Shown here: piece after piece, positions 1 through 13,112 of the stretch
How the letters are laid out: each line of letters opens with the position of its first letter
Numbering within the stretch: position 1 is the first letter of the stretch
From: Gelatoporia subvermispora B
Taxonomy: Eukaryota; Basidiomycota; Agaricomycetes; Polyporales; Gelatoporiaceae
NCBI GenBank assembly: GCA_000320605.2
Contig: KB445794.1
Coordinates: 1,972,475 to 2,036,474 of the forward strand
DNA: 64,000 nt
Direction of reading: 5' to 3'
Made by a program: the position numbers and the translations under genes
The notes under the pieces: generated by a model
Databases searched by the model: none
Told to the model about the DNA's origin: nothing
The model's input: only the letters and a program-made list of their open reading frames with translations

Positions 1-1325
1 CGCAAACGCTGCCGAGGCGCACGAAATGATGGTGTTGGGGATGCTCGTATCCATAGTCTCCCACATTGGCATACATATGATGTGGTGTATCGGAACGAAA
101 CGACCACATTCTAGGTAATCGAGCCTTGCGAGGGTCAGCGATGTTGCACTCTAATGGTGCTGACTGTGCCTCGCAATCAAGAATGCTTATCACGCTGCGC
201 GAAGCTGCGCTGAAGTCGATGTCCCAGGAAGTTCGGTCTGTCTGGCCATTCATTAGTCGCCCGCCATCCATACAAGTGAGCGAAAACGTACAGGATTTGC
301 TTGACATTCCTGATACCTGGATCAGTAATATAGAATACCAGAGGTGGAGTGACATACGTAACCCATTGCTCTATTCAGTGAGTAACCGAGACAGAAGAAG
401 TTAGTGTGAAGGACATCCTCAGCTGAGACCAGAAGAGTGCTTCGTCCTTTGATCGATAGTGAGGCCAGACATTGAGAAGTATGTGAATGCAGCTAGTCGC
501 ATACATCTATCAATGCAGGGTACATAGTGAGACAGTCAGTGACACGGACCTCCCCGTCGGTTGAAAGAGGGAAACTATTCATCTTGAGAAATCGCAAGAG
601 ATCCTGCGGTACGATACTCAGTTTGAGTTGAGCGCGATGTGATGCTCAAACGAACTTGCCAGTCCACGTGCTAATAGAGCAGTGTGAGGTGACATGCATC
701 AATCATGTGAGGTCGTTTCAATTGTACCATCTGAAAAACGCAGCGAAGCTTATCAAACACGCTGCCGGGAGTCCTCAAGTATCTCCCGAGATCAATATGT
801 CCTGCAACTAGGAATGAGGCGATATCAAGGCTGAAGTAGACGACAAACCAGTTTCTAGAACAATAAATGCTTGCTTCGTACCAGGGTGAGATCGCCCGAG
901 GAATTGTGCCATATGCGGGCTACGGCTGAGGTGTTTTACCGCTTGTTAACGTTCTCGAAATGAACGATCGACGCTACTCACTAAGAAGGAAAGCTCGTAA
1001 TGAGATTATTCACTTCGTCCTGTATGAGCCCATGCATTAGCTAGTCGCTGGTCACTCTTGACCACGCACCTCAGTCGAATGGTCCTCACAAAGATATCGG
1101 ACCACCACGGCTCGTCCATTCCAAAGAGCAATCAACTCCTCGCTAAATATGTTGTCGATTGATTGGCCAACGACATGACGCTTCTCGCGCCATTCCAATT
1201 CGCATTCGCGAAAGTAACGATGCTAGCTGAATATAAATCGAGGAAACGCGGGTATGACATATGCTGGCACACCTGATCCTGAGTATATGTGACTTGTCGC
1301 AGAGCGTTGGTGGCCAATGCCGACA
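1..1325. other. No supportable gene; left-edge intergenic sequence
   Basis: Only short open frames (at most about 90 codons) with mixed base usage occur here. None has a recognisable domain or plausible exon chain on either strand. No rRNA, tRNA, tandem array or terminal repeat of a mobile element was seen. It may hold the decayed flank of the gene that follows. Confidence 0.6.
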
Positions 1326-1940
1326 CTATTGTACGCTATTTATGTGGGCAGGCTGAATATAACACCACGTGATATCGGAGAGCGACCACCGACCAGGTAG
1401 GTGTGTCCCATCTGGTCAACCGTTTCGATGTGCCCTTCTAGCTTAGTCTTGATGGTGCCTTGGTGTATCCAGCGAGAGACGCGTCGTAAGTTGGAGAGCT
1501 TTTCTAAGTCTTCCTGAACCGTTTTCAACGTTCTGTACAGAACATCAGCCACCACCTCGCAGCCACAACAGAGAAGAACTCACAACAACATCTTTACAAG
1601 CTGCAGATCTAGGCTCGGATCGATCACATAACGAAACTTGTCGAAGTCTTCCTTCAATTCATGTCCAAGTTCAATGACACGGTTTCTCAGCTTGGTGCAG
1701 ACCTCCTTGTCCTTCTTCACATTCTACGACGGCTTATCAAGAAAGGGAGAGGTGTGTTAGGAGACTCTTTACCTCGATGGTCTTAAGAATCTCGAGCAAC
1801 GCGCCTACAACTGCAGGTAGAGCGGGTACAATACTAATCGCAGTACATGCTTCCTTAAATGCGGCGAGCATAGTGATGGAATGAGACAGTATCTCGTCCG
1901 AGCTGGGGTGGGGCATCGAGAGCCTCAGGCTCTGCACCAT
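1326..1940 (-). pseudogene. MLKL-NTD/HeLo-like helical domain protein, small, with in-frame stop
   Basis: Minus-strand exons read as an alpha-helical N-terminal domain of the kind found at the front of many agaricomycete NACHT/kinase proteins (MLKL_NTD-like, related to HeLo cell-death domains). Exon 1 (from 1940) carries a hydrophobic helix rich in Ala/Val/Leu ending in LLEILKTIE. A 49-nt GT-AG intron joins it to a helix containing VIELGHELKEDFDKFRYVI. The same frame then meets a TGA (1580-1582 on the plus strand) before resuming at VADVLYRTLKTVQEDLEKL and RRVSRWIHQGTIKTKLEGHI. A further splice could give a short tail ending at 1326. No NACHT, kinase or repeat domain follows, so this would be a stand-alone effector-type domain. 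The in-frame stop, with no frame-keeping intron of credible size, suggests a pseudogene or a base-call error. Family assignment is from sequence pattern and is moderately secure; the exon model is tentative. Confidence 0.5.
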
Positions 1941-2731
1941 GCGCAGAGAGCGGGTCTTCTACTTCTGCTAGTATCTTATATATACATGGGCCAAAAGAAC
2001 AGCCCAAACATTGGCGGTGCAACTGCACGACCTGCTGACGCATTGATTCAGCATGCATTTCATAGAACGCTGTGAGGCGGGAGATGCATACTGATAACCA
2101 CCGCCCTTTTTCTATGCCTTTCCGAAAGCCCAGCGGGATGGTATCAACTACACACGCCTTGTCGTACCCGATATGCGGATATTGTCCAAGTCATGTATCC
2201 TGATCGTCAAGGAGCTGTGGGCCCATGACCGAGTTATCAACGAACGAGTCCCGGGATGGCCGCCAAGGTTGGCTTCCTCCACTTGAAAGGTCGTAAATAT
2301 CACGCAGTCGTGACGGCGGTATGCGTAGACTCCGTGAACGCTCGACTCGATGGTGCATTGTGATAGGAATAGCTGCGCTGATGCATGATCGTCTCAGACA
2401 GCGGGCGGCCTGGTCATCCGGTCCGACCGGCGGCATTTCGCCTGGTACTTGCGGAAATTGACATCGTATAGAAAGATACAGCGCTGTCGATATCCTCTCG
2501 CAATGATCAGTTGCGCGAGTCCTGAGGCCTGAGACTTTGAGGACGCATTAGAGCCTAGATAGCTAACATGGCGACAATCCATCACCTGAGATATGCATCG
2601 TCTATTCAAGGAAATTTTCGATACTCAACGTTGACGTAATCGTCATCTCTGCCCAGTCACATGTCATTCTCTCTACAGCACGCAGCCCCTCACGCACGCC
2701 GGCGGTCGGCTAACCACTACCTCATATTTTA
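1941..2731. other. Intergenic, nothing recognised
   Basis: Between the broken helical-domain gene and the metallo-hydrolase, only short unconvincing frames occur on both strands. Part of it is presumably the promoter of the plus-strand hydrolase. No clear TATA box, repeat or RNA gene was seen. Confidence 0.5.
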
Positions 2732-3689
2732 ATGCTGCCAGAACCATTAGGGAACCAGGCGTTCTACAGAGTCTCTGTCCTGGAGGCAGGTTTCATCCAA
2801 CTACCTCTTGCATGGTACATCCAGGACGCAGACCCACGTGAGACACGCATCGTCCCATCGATGGTGTTCTGCCTACAACATTCTGTCTCTAAACATTATA
2901 TTGTGTTCGACCTCGGTCTCCGTAAGGATACCGAGAGCTATCCGCCTTCGATACGATCTCTTATCGCAAAGGCAATGCCTGTCATTGTACCGCGCAGTGT
3001 CGATGAGTCACTGATGCAAAGCGGAGTGAAACCGCGGGACGTGAAATTAGTTATTCTCAGTCACCTCCACTTTGACCAGTGTGTATATGGTCCATTTACG
3101 AATGTCTGAAAACAGTCACTTACTTGAGGGAGCGCGTAGCATAGGCGATGCCACTTCCTTTACGAACGCCACATTCGTACTTGGCGAGGGCAGCGATGAG
3201 CTGCTTATCAATGGGTACCCCACTAATTCGAAATCAGACTTCCTCAAATCCAGCGTTCCTCACGAGCGCACTCGGGTTCTTACTAGGGAAGACTTCGAGA
3301 CGTCCATTGGGCCCTTTCCCCGCGCGCACGACCTCTTTGGAGATGGCAGCCTGTACGTGATCGACGCCGCCGGTCACTGCAAAGGCCATATCAATGTGCT
3401 TGCGCGAACGTCTTCTGATGGGTCATGGATATACCTTGCAGGAGATGCAGCGCATGATGTACGGCTGTTGACAGGCGAGGCGCGGGTTGGAACGTATATC
3501 GGACCTGACGGTACAAGACGTAGCAGGCATGCAGACTTGGTACAAACGGAAGAGCATATTCGGAGAATTAGCCGTTTGCTGGGGATATCGCGAGTCCAAG
3601 TCGTGATTGCACACGACTGGGAGTGGTATACACATAATCGAAACATTTTCGCCAGCCCTATCCCCAGCCACGTAAAAGCTAAGTTGTAG
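2732..3689 (+). CDS. Metallo-beta-lactamase-fold hydrolase (lactonase-like)
   Basis: Two exons, 2732-3078 and 3140-3689, separated by a 61-nt GT-AG intron, give 298 codons plus stop. The splice restores the zinc signature: SHLHFD is completed to SHLHFDHIGDA, the HxHxDH motif of the metallo-beta-lactamase superfamily (known to bind two metals). Further family landmarks follow in order: AAGHCKGHINVL (third metal His), YLAGDAAHD (bridging Asp) and VVIAHDWEWY (last His). There is no signal peptide or membrane segment, so it is probably cytosolic. It most resembles the AHL-lactonase/AttM-like branch by spacing; the substrate cannot be read from sequence. It converges on a flavin monooxygenase ending at 4255, so a joint role in breaking down an aromatic or lactone compound is possible but is inference. 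The start is the first ATG in frame with the MBL core. Confidence 0.85.
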
Positions 3690-4254
3690 TTGTGAACTCT
3701 TTTACATGGAATACAGTACCAACATACGAGATCCATTACCCGTGGAGATGCGCAAACCATTTACATACTGCATGTGTATGTACTTAGTTCGAAGATTGGG
3801 CGATTGATTTTTGGAAGGAGCCACTATGCTCCTGATCCCGAGATCGAAGAAGGTAATATGTCTGTAGTATGAGCATGTCAGCAAGGCAAGGGTGTGACGA
3901 ATTCACAGCTGGAAGTACAAATCACGCTATAAAAGTCGGGTTCATATAGCCAGTCATCGCGTGGCTCTATGCAATAATGCAAACTTCAGATGACTTAGGT
4001 GTCGAACGCTCTTGCCGACAGAACTGATCATTACAGTACATTGACGAGCTGGTATAATACACTGAGCTATTGTACTTGAGAACGGCAATACAATACGATG
4101 ATCCGACAAAATACCAGAGGCATGCCCTAATCGTGCATCAAATACAGCCAAATTAATCTTCTCCCCACCATCTTCCAAGCCCCATTCGCCTTGTCTTTCG
4201 AAATACGCCGCAAACTTATGACGCGTCACACAAAGAAGAACGGGTCGTCTTCGA
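3690..4254. other. Convergent intergenic spacer
   Basis: This spacer separates the 3' ends of the metallo-hydrolase (plus) and the flavin monooxygenase (minus). It is relatively AT-rich with only short open frames and presumably holds both 3' UTRs. No repeat or RNA gene was seen. Confidence 0.6.
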
Positions 4255-6932
<2,678 letters not shown>

Positions 6933-7372
6933 TTCAGTGAGGTTTTGCGAGGAGACAAGTGGGGTCAGTGGGTTGCGACGGAACCCGGGAGAGCATTATA
7001 TAGGGAGGATCCATGGAGAGGACCACTCTCGGAACTCACATGTTCGCTCCTGTCGACCAGGTTTCCTTATGAGGAAAGTCGCCCAGGTGCGATGCTTCAG
7101 GCTCTTTCCGTCCTCGCCTTCTTTCTCGCTGACCAGCTAATCCGTCGCCGGATTCGTCGTCTTCGTTCCTCGGATCCTTGATTTACCCTGGATGACCAGA
7201 CCCGCTTATATATCCTCGCGACTTTGCAGGCAATCGCCCTCTCGCGCTGTGTCCTTCCGCCGGCGCGAGGACGGCGTCTCACTCAGCCCCCTCGGACACC
7301 CGGGAACGCCTCACTCGTTTTGGGACACCCGCTCTGACGCGCCCTCCCTACCTGTGAATCCCATCTCTTGGT
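6933..7372. promoter_or_regulatory. Divergent promoter region with TATA-like run at 7207-7213
   Basis: This 440-base gap separates the divergent starts of the flavin monooxygenase (minus) and the unrecognised gene at 7373 (plus). It carries a TATATAT run at 7207-7213, about 160 bases before the plus-strand ATG, followed by CT-rich sequence of the kind common upstream of fungal transcription starts. No experimental support. Confidence 0.3.
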
Positions 7373-8294
7373 TTGGCTGCCGACCCTGCCAGCCTGCTCA
7401 CCTTCATCAAAATCATTCGACGCGTAACGAGCGCAGTCTACAAATCTATCACGCTCGCTCTCGAGACCCAACATCCCTCCGAAGACCTCAGCGCGTGGGG
7501 CTCGGCCTCATCGCCCCACCGCGAACGGCAAGGTGCTTTCCCTGCGTCGGCGATGGTCTGTAATGCGAGTGGAATGTTCGGATCTTGGACGAACCTTGTC
7601 AATCCCAGCGCTCACACCTGATAGTTTTAGTATCGCCAGCTGATGGTGGCGCCATTCCCGGACCCGCGTGGGTGGTCAATCCTGAGCGGCTCGGTCGACT
7701 CGGTTTGAAAATTGAAGGAGGCACAAGACACGGCCCCCTTGCGTCCGCCGTTGCATGTGTCACCCTCGAAGCTGCCCGAGTCTTCCCTCAAACCCTCCCG
7801 GCACGTCGCCGGCACATTTCATATCAAGTCCGCGAAGGATGCCATCTCCATGACGTTGAGCCACGTGTCTGTCATGGACACAGAACTGAATTTGAAGACA
7901 CCGCAGTCTTCGAGTCTTCGCGTGCATGGTGTACGTATGTGATAAGCCGACGTCGGACGCTGAAGCGCTGACTGCTTGAAGCTGTCGCAATGCCGGATAC
8001 GAACATGCTGCACACCCTCGCGCCGGTCCACTTTCTGCCTCCGAGAACAGTATAACCTACGTATCATTCAAGATGTATTCGAATATAGCTCGTATCCCGG
8101 TAAGTTGCTGACAGAGGTGAGCTCATTGAGCACTACGGTCAACGTATCAAAACCTTGCGGAAAAATACGGGAAGGTCAGAGGACCTCCTTTCACCGGAGG
8201 CCGATGTGCGATAGTTTCTCTGATGTACTTTCAGCAGCGAGCCTCACCTGGTGCGTTGCACCTCGTCAACGGCCCTAAGAGGATGTCCTTGTAG
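7373..8294 (+). pseudogene. Unrecognised protein gene with one in-frame TGA
   Basis: A chain of frames with basidiomycete-like codon use suggests a gene of about 200 residues. Exon 1 starts MAADPASLLTFIKIIRRVTS. A GT-AG intron (gtctgt to ttttag) joins it to YRQLMVAPFPDPRGWSIL. The frame then hits TGA at 7706-7708 but continues with a natural-looking stretch containing SRHVAGTFHIKSAKDAISMT and SVMDTELNLKTPQSSSLRVH. A strong GTACGT donor follows, then a segment with YNLRIIQDVFEYSSYP and a C-terminal part with KYGKVRGPPFTGGRCAIVSL, stopping at 8294, about 50 bases before a tRNA. I do not recognise the family. The TGA could mark a decayed gene, a base error or an intron I cannot see; one later intron would be only 31 nt, which is suspiciously short. 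Treat the exon structure as provisional. Confidence 0.4.
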
Positions 8295-8344
8295 CGATCC
8301 AATCTGCCGGTCGACATGGTGGCTACTGTGGAGAACTTATCAAT

Positions 8345-8432
8345 GGCCGACTAGCTCAGTTGGTTAGAGCGTGGTACTAATACACTATTGTGTGTAATGC
8401 CAAGGTCGTCAGTTCGATCCTGGCGTTGGCCA
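8345..8432 (+). tRNA. tRNA-Ile (anticodon AAU) with 14-nt intron
   Basis: Cloverleaf: 7-bp acceptor stem (GGCCGAC with GTTGGCC), D arm GCTC...GAGC, anticodon stem TGGTA/TGCCA, loop CTAATA carrying AAT at positions 34-36, TpsiC arm with GTTCGATC, and discriminator A. A 14-nt intron (CACTATTGTGTGTA) sits one base 3' of the anticodon, the normal eukaryotic nuclear tRNA intron position, leaving a 74-nt mature tRNA. CCA is not encoded. A second copy at 25223-25310 on the minus strand has the same exons and a different intron. Confidence 0.93.
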
Positions 8433-8840
8433 TCCGTTTTGTTTTTGCTTGTCTTAGCTACCGAACCGTACCTTAACACTACCGCCTGAAGTGTAGTAGA
8501 AGTATATCTCTCGGATTTACTGGCAGTGCAAACAATAGAGTGGTGTGCGAAGAAGACTGATAAAGGCGGGACTTACGTAATGAATAGCTGGGCGTGGAAG
8601 TGCGAGAGTCAGGACAGTGATTATTCGGCGGGCGACTGCGGTAGACTTCACTTATGTCCCCATCCTCACCGTAGCACTGCGCTACCCCAGACGAACTATC
8701 CTTATTTCTCTCTACTCCACGACGAGGTACACCACAGCTCATGCCTGGTGTTACCGTACTGCCACCTTCCTCAGCCCTCCCAACATTTGGAGCGACATTC
8801 CCTAGCATACCGGGTGTGTAGTCCGCGCCACTCTCGCTCA
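8433..8840. other. Spacer upstream of the deubiquitinase gene
   Basis: About 400 bases between the tRNA and the first codon of the UBP gene. An open frame enters from 8526 and is continuous with exon 1, but the upstream part has no conserved look and is probably 5' UTR and promoter. A T run just after the tRNA (from about 8436, GTTTTGTTTTT) probably acts as the RNA polymerase III terminator. Confidence 0.5.
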
Positions 8841-11800
8841 ATGACCTTTACATTCAACCGGCGAACTCCTATAGCGATGCAGAATGGATCAGGAGCAGGC
8901 CCGCGAGAGACCGTGGCTGATATCAAGAGGCAGGCGAAGGAGCAGACCCGCACGGTGCGCGGGGCGTCCGCGGCGTTGCTGCTGCGCTCCGCCCGAGACC
9001 AGATACTGATGGCCTCTACTTTGGAGGGAGATGGAGACCTGCGCGGCGCGCTCAGTGCCCTTACAAAGGCTGCGTCTTTGGCTCAGATGTACATGGATTC
9101 CCCGGAAGTCAAGCACACCAAATCAGGCCCACTGGTGAAGGACTTCCTGGAGTTTCAAAAGGTGTGTCTCGTTCTCGGGCCATGCTGATATCGTGGGATG
9201 TGCGATTCTAATGATCGTAGCGTGAGGGTAGCGAACTAGCCACAAAGATGGACCAGGTCGAGACGAAGCTGATGGAAGCGGAGCGGGAGCGACCAGCACC
9301 TGCCCAGTGCGTGCTTCATCTCATCTCTTCCCGCAGCACCTCATGTTCCCCCAGCGACACACGCACAGAGCCCGAGGCAGATGTATCCTTTCGTCCCACT
9401 GGCGGAAGCATTGCGGAGCGCATACGCTCGCTGCAGAGCGCAGGACTCGTGGATCCGACTGCGAAACGGCTTTCGCGCGACATCTCCACCAATACCCCGC
9501 CGATGTCTCCCGACGTCGCTCGCGCACCCCACCGTCTCTCCATCCAGTCGTTCCCTTCGCCTCCGATCACCCACTCTGCCCTCGCGCCGCCGCCGCCGCT
9601 CGCGTCGAGCACAACACTCGGCACGCCTCCCGCGCCCTCTCCGCACGCACTCGTTCCCACCTCTAGCCTCGGCCCACCGTCACCAGCCTCCTCGACCTCC
9701 TCCTCCCCACGCCTTGCGCACTACAACGTGTCTGAATTCGTGCAGGCCTTCCCTCCGATCGACGAGTTGGACCTCGATGAGCTAGACCCCGCCCGGCTGC
9801 CTTCCGCGCCAACGGGTACGAGCGTCGGCTCCGGCTCCACGGGGGGCTCGCGCAAGCCGTCCGTCGCGGACATGCGTGCGTTCGCGCTACCCAAAGCGTT
9901 CCCTACGCTCCCACTTGACCCCGGTCCGCGCCCGTCGAGCACCCCGATCCCGTCCTCAATTGACACGTTCCTCAGCCGTCCGAGCTCGCCCGTTGCCCCT
10001 CGCACGCCGCTCTCGCCTACGGTCCCGCGCAAACCGTCCGGGCTGTCCCTCCGTACGTCGCCGTCGCGTTCGCCCGTGCTCCCCGCCGCGGACCGCCCTG
10101 AGCACCTCACGTCACTCTTCCCGCGCACGCTGTACGAGTGCAAGCGCAAGCCGAATGTCAAAGTGCTCATACTCGACGTGCGTACGCGTGCTGAATTTGA
10201 GCGTGAGCACATAAAGGCGGACGCGGTCGTTTGCATTGAGCCGTCCGTCCTCCTTCGTCAGAAGTACGTCCTTTGCCGTCTGCATGTGCGCCTCCTCCTG
10301 CGTGAAATCGGAACTGATATTATGCACAGCGTGACGTCGCAGATGATCCAGGACTCGCTGGCGGTCGGGCCTCGCGACGATGCAGTGCTGTTCCATAACC
10401 GCGATAAGTTCGACCTCGTCGCGGTACATGATGATTCATCCGAAGTCCTTGGTGACGAGGGCTCGGCGCTCCATCGCCTTGTGAATGCCATCTACGTGAC
10501 CGAGTTTCGCAAAATTCTCCGCAACCAACCGATGGTGCTCATCGGCGGCCTGCAGGCTTGGAAGCGCGAATTTGGAGAGGAAGAGCTCGTGCGAGGCGGC
10601 GCAGCCTCGACGCAAGCACCATCACACACGCACAATGTCACGAACGGTGTGTTGACGAACGGCGTGAAAGCGCTGACGAACGGTGCAGGGGTGCCCCCAC
10701 CGGTCAATGCACAGACGAAGCCGATTGTCTCGGCGCACGCCCGGAATCCAGCCGAGTTCTCGTCTGGCACGTCCTCGACCTCGGGTACGGTGTTAGAAAC
10801 CCTTGTCCATCGTAGCCAACCGGAAGTCAATGGCCACAAATTATGGATTCCATCTGCGAGCGCCCGTCAGACACCCGATCTGCCCTATGTCTCGACAAGG
10901 TTTGTTCGCATCTTGCTCAGTTATGTTACTCTAATGTGCCAATTTTCAATTTGCAGGCCCACTGTAGACCTTTCTCAGCCGCTCTCGCCAACTCTCGACA
11001 GTCCGAAGCGCCTGACACGTAGACCCGCTATCTCGCGGCCGTCATCTGGATCAATCTCGTATCCGTACAATCCCGCTATACCTGAGAATGTAAGCAGTGA
11101 TATGTTTTCGTGCAGCGCGCTTTAACACCCATATAGGGATTCTCGCAACATTTCTCACCCCCTTTGATTAACGGGTCATCGCCCATCCAATACCCACAAG
11201 TGTCACGAACCATTTCTCCGCAAGTTTCCGGTTCATCCTTCTCGTCTTCCCCAAATCTGCAAGGACTTGTCTCTCTACCTCCACAGGCTTCTATTAACCC
11301 GTCGCCGCTCTCCCGACGGCGGAGTGACTACATCGACCAGTCGCAGGAAGCCCTCTCCGGACTCACCGTACGGACACCCATTGATTACCCTGACCTCTCT
11401 TCGCAGCACGTTCTTCGGCCACCTCCAGCTGCTGCATCTTCTGGAATGGAGCGGCAGGACAACCGCCCGCGTGTCATGCAAAGTCAGTATGCACTGGCCC
11501 AAACAGGACCGCGGCCCCCAACCATACAGTCTGATTACCCTGTTACGTACTGGGCAGACATCCAGATCGGCACGTCGGGTCTGAAAAATCTAGGAAACAC
11601 GTGCTACATGAACTCGACCATTCAGTGCTTGAGTGCGACGGTGCCGTTTACACGGTTCTTTACAGGTGCGTGCTGCAGTGATAGTCTGCCGGAGAGGCTG
11701 CTAATCGCTGCGCAGAGGGCCGATGGAAGAATGCAGTCAACATGGTGAATCCATTAGGCACGAAAGGAGCGCTCGCTCATGCGTTTGCGAGTATCTTGCG

Positions 11801-12970
11801 GGAGATGTGGCAGGGTGAAAACCAGTGTCTCACCCCTGTGACATTCCGAGTATGCGCGCGCTTTGACACCATCTGCCATACGGACCGGACTGACACGCTT
11901 CCCAGCGCTCGGTGTGCACGTACGCCCCGCAGTTCTCGGGTTCGGAACAGCACGACTCGCAAGAGTTCCTCACGTCGCTCCTCGACGGGTTGCACGAGGA
12001 TTTGAACCGGGTGCTGCACAAGCCGCATACGGAGCCGACGCCGGAGCAGGAAGCGGAGCTAGAGCGGCTGCCCGTCCAGATTGCGAGCGAACGAGAGTGG
12101 CAGATCTACCGCATGCGGAACGATAGCCTCGTCGTCGACTTCTTCCAAGGACAGTTCCGCAACCGATTAGAATGTCTGACATGTCACAAGGTATATGAGT
12201 CCCCTTTCGCGGCGTCCGCGGAGTCTGAAATCGTTCCACAGACGTCGACAACATACAACGCATTCATGTATTTGACGCTGCCGATACCCTCCACTCGCAG
12301 CGGATCCAAAGTGTCGTTGCAACAATGTCTCGATGCGTTCGTGAAGGAAGAGGTCATGGAAAAGTCTGATGCTTGGTGAGTGGCAGTGCTCGCAGATCGC
12401 TCTTGTGGCGTGACTCACTATAATTTCCCAGGAATTGCCCACACTGCAAGACGCTTCGGAAGGCTACGAAGCGTCTGTCACTGTCAAGACTACCTCCGGT
12501 GCTACTGATTCACCTGAAGCGGTTCTCCGCGAAGGGTCCCTTCACGGACAAGGTCGAGACCGTTGTGGACTTCCCCCTCAGAGGCTTAGACTTGACAAAT
12601 TACATGCCTCCGCCACTGCCTCCTGGCGTCGGCGGAGGGCCTTCGATATCCCGTGATGATCCTCGCTGCCAGATGCCTCCTTATAGATATGACCTATACG
12701 CTGTTACAAATCACTTCGGCACCCTGAGCGGTGGTCATTGTGAGTAACACAATACTCCCTCGAGACGTTACTAATCACAACGTAGACACTGCTTTTATCT
12801 CTTCTCGTGGAGGATGGTTATACTGTGATGATAGTCGTGTATCGCAAGCTGATGCGAAAGACGTTGTCGTAAGCTCGCATTCCACATACCTATTGCAGGC
12901 TGTCGGGCTCACGCGTAGACATTAGGGCCGCCCGGCATATATATTGTTCTACAAGAGGACGAAAGCGTAA
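8841..12970 (+). CDS. Ubiquitin carboxyl-terminal hydrolase, Doa4/UBP5-like, with rhodanese domain
   Basis: A multi-exon cysteine protease that removes ubiquitin, of the Doa4/Ubp4-5-7 type (in yeast it acts at endosomes and the proteasome). The N-terminus holds an MIT-like helical region (AKEQTRTVRGASAALLLRSA to SLAQMYMDS), then a long Ser/Pro-rich linker. A rhodanese-like domain follows (about 10110-10590; VKVLILDVRTRAEFEREHI ... MVLIGGLQAW); where an active cysteine would sit it reads VAVHDDSSE, so the domain is catalytically dead, as in Doa4. The USP domain starts with the Cys box GLKNLGNTCYMNSTIQCL (near 11602) and HDSQEFL, has zinc CPHCK and LIHLKRF, and ends with the His box GGHY/TAF split by an intron near 12739. 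The C-terminus is RPAYILFYKRTKA. Introns include 9162-9220, 10264-10329 (66 nt, hidden in frame) and 10900-10956. The start could instead be the ATG at 8877. Confidence 0.93.
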
Positions 12971-13112
12971 CATACATCAGCACATTGCGGCATGTTCACC
13001 TATCATATCTTTCGTTGAGTTATCGGTTCTGCTATCAGTGTATTCCCCACCCCCGCATCCAGTGACACCCATTATAACATAGTACATGTAATCTCGTAGC
13101 CACAATCGGACT

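Noticed and set aside
9316..9345. Possible 30-nt GT-AG intron inside exon 2 of the deubiquitinase
   Set aside because: Too short for a spliceosomal intron, and the frame is open either way; left as coding.
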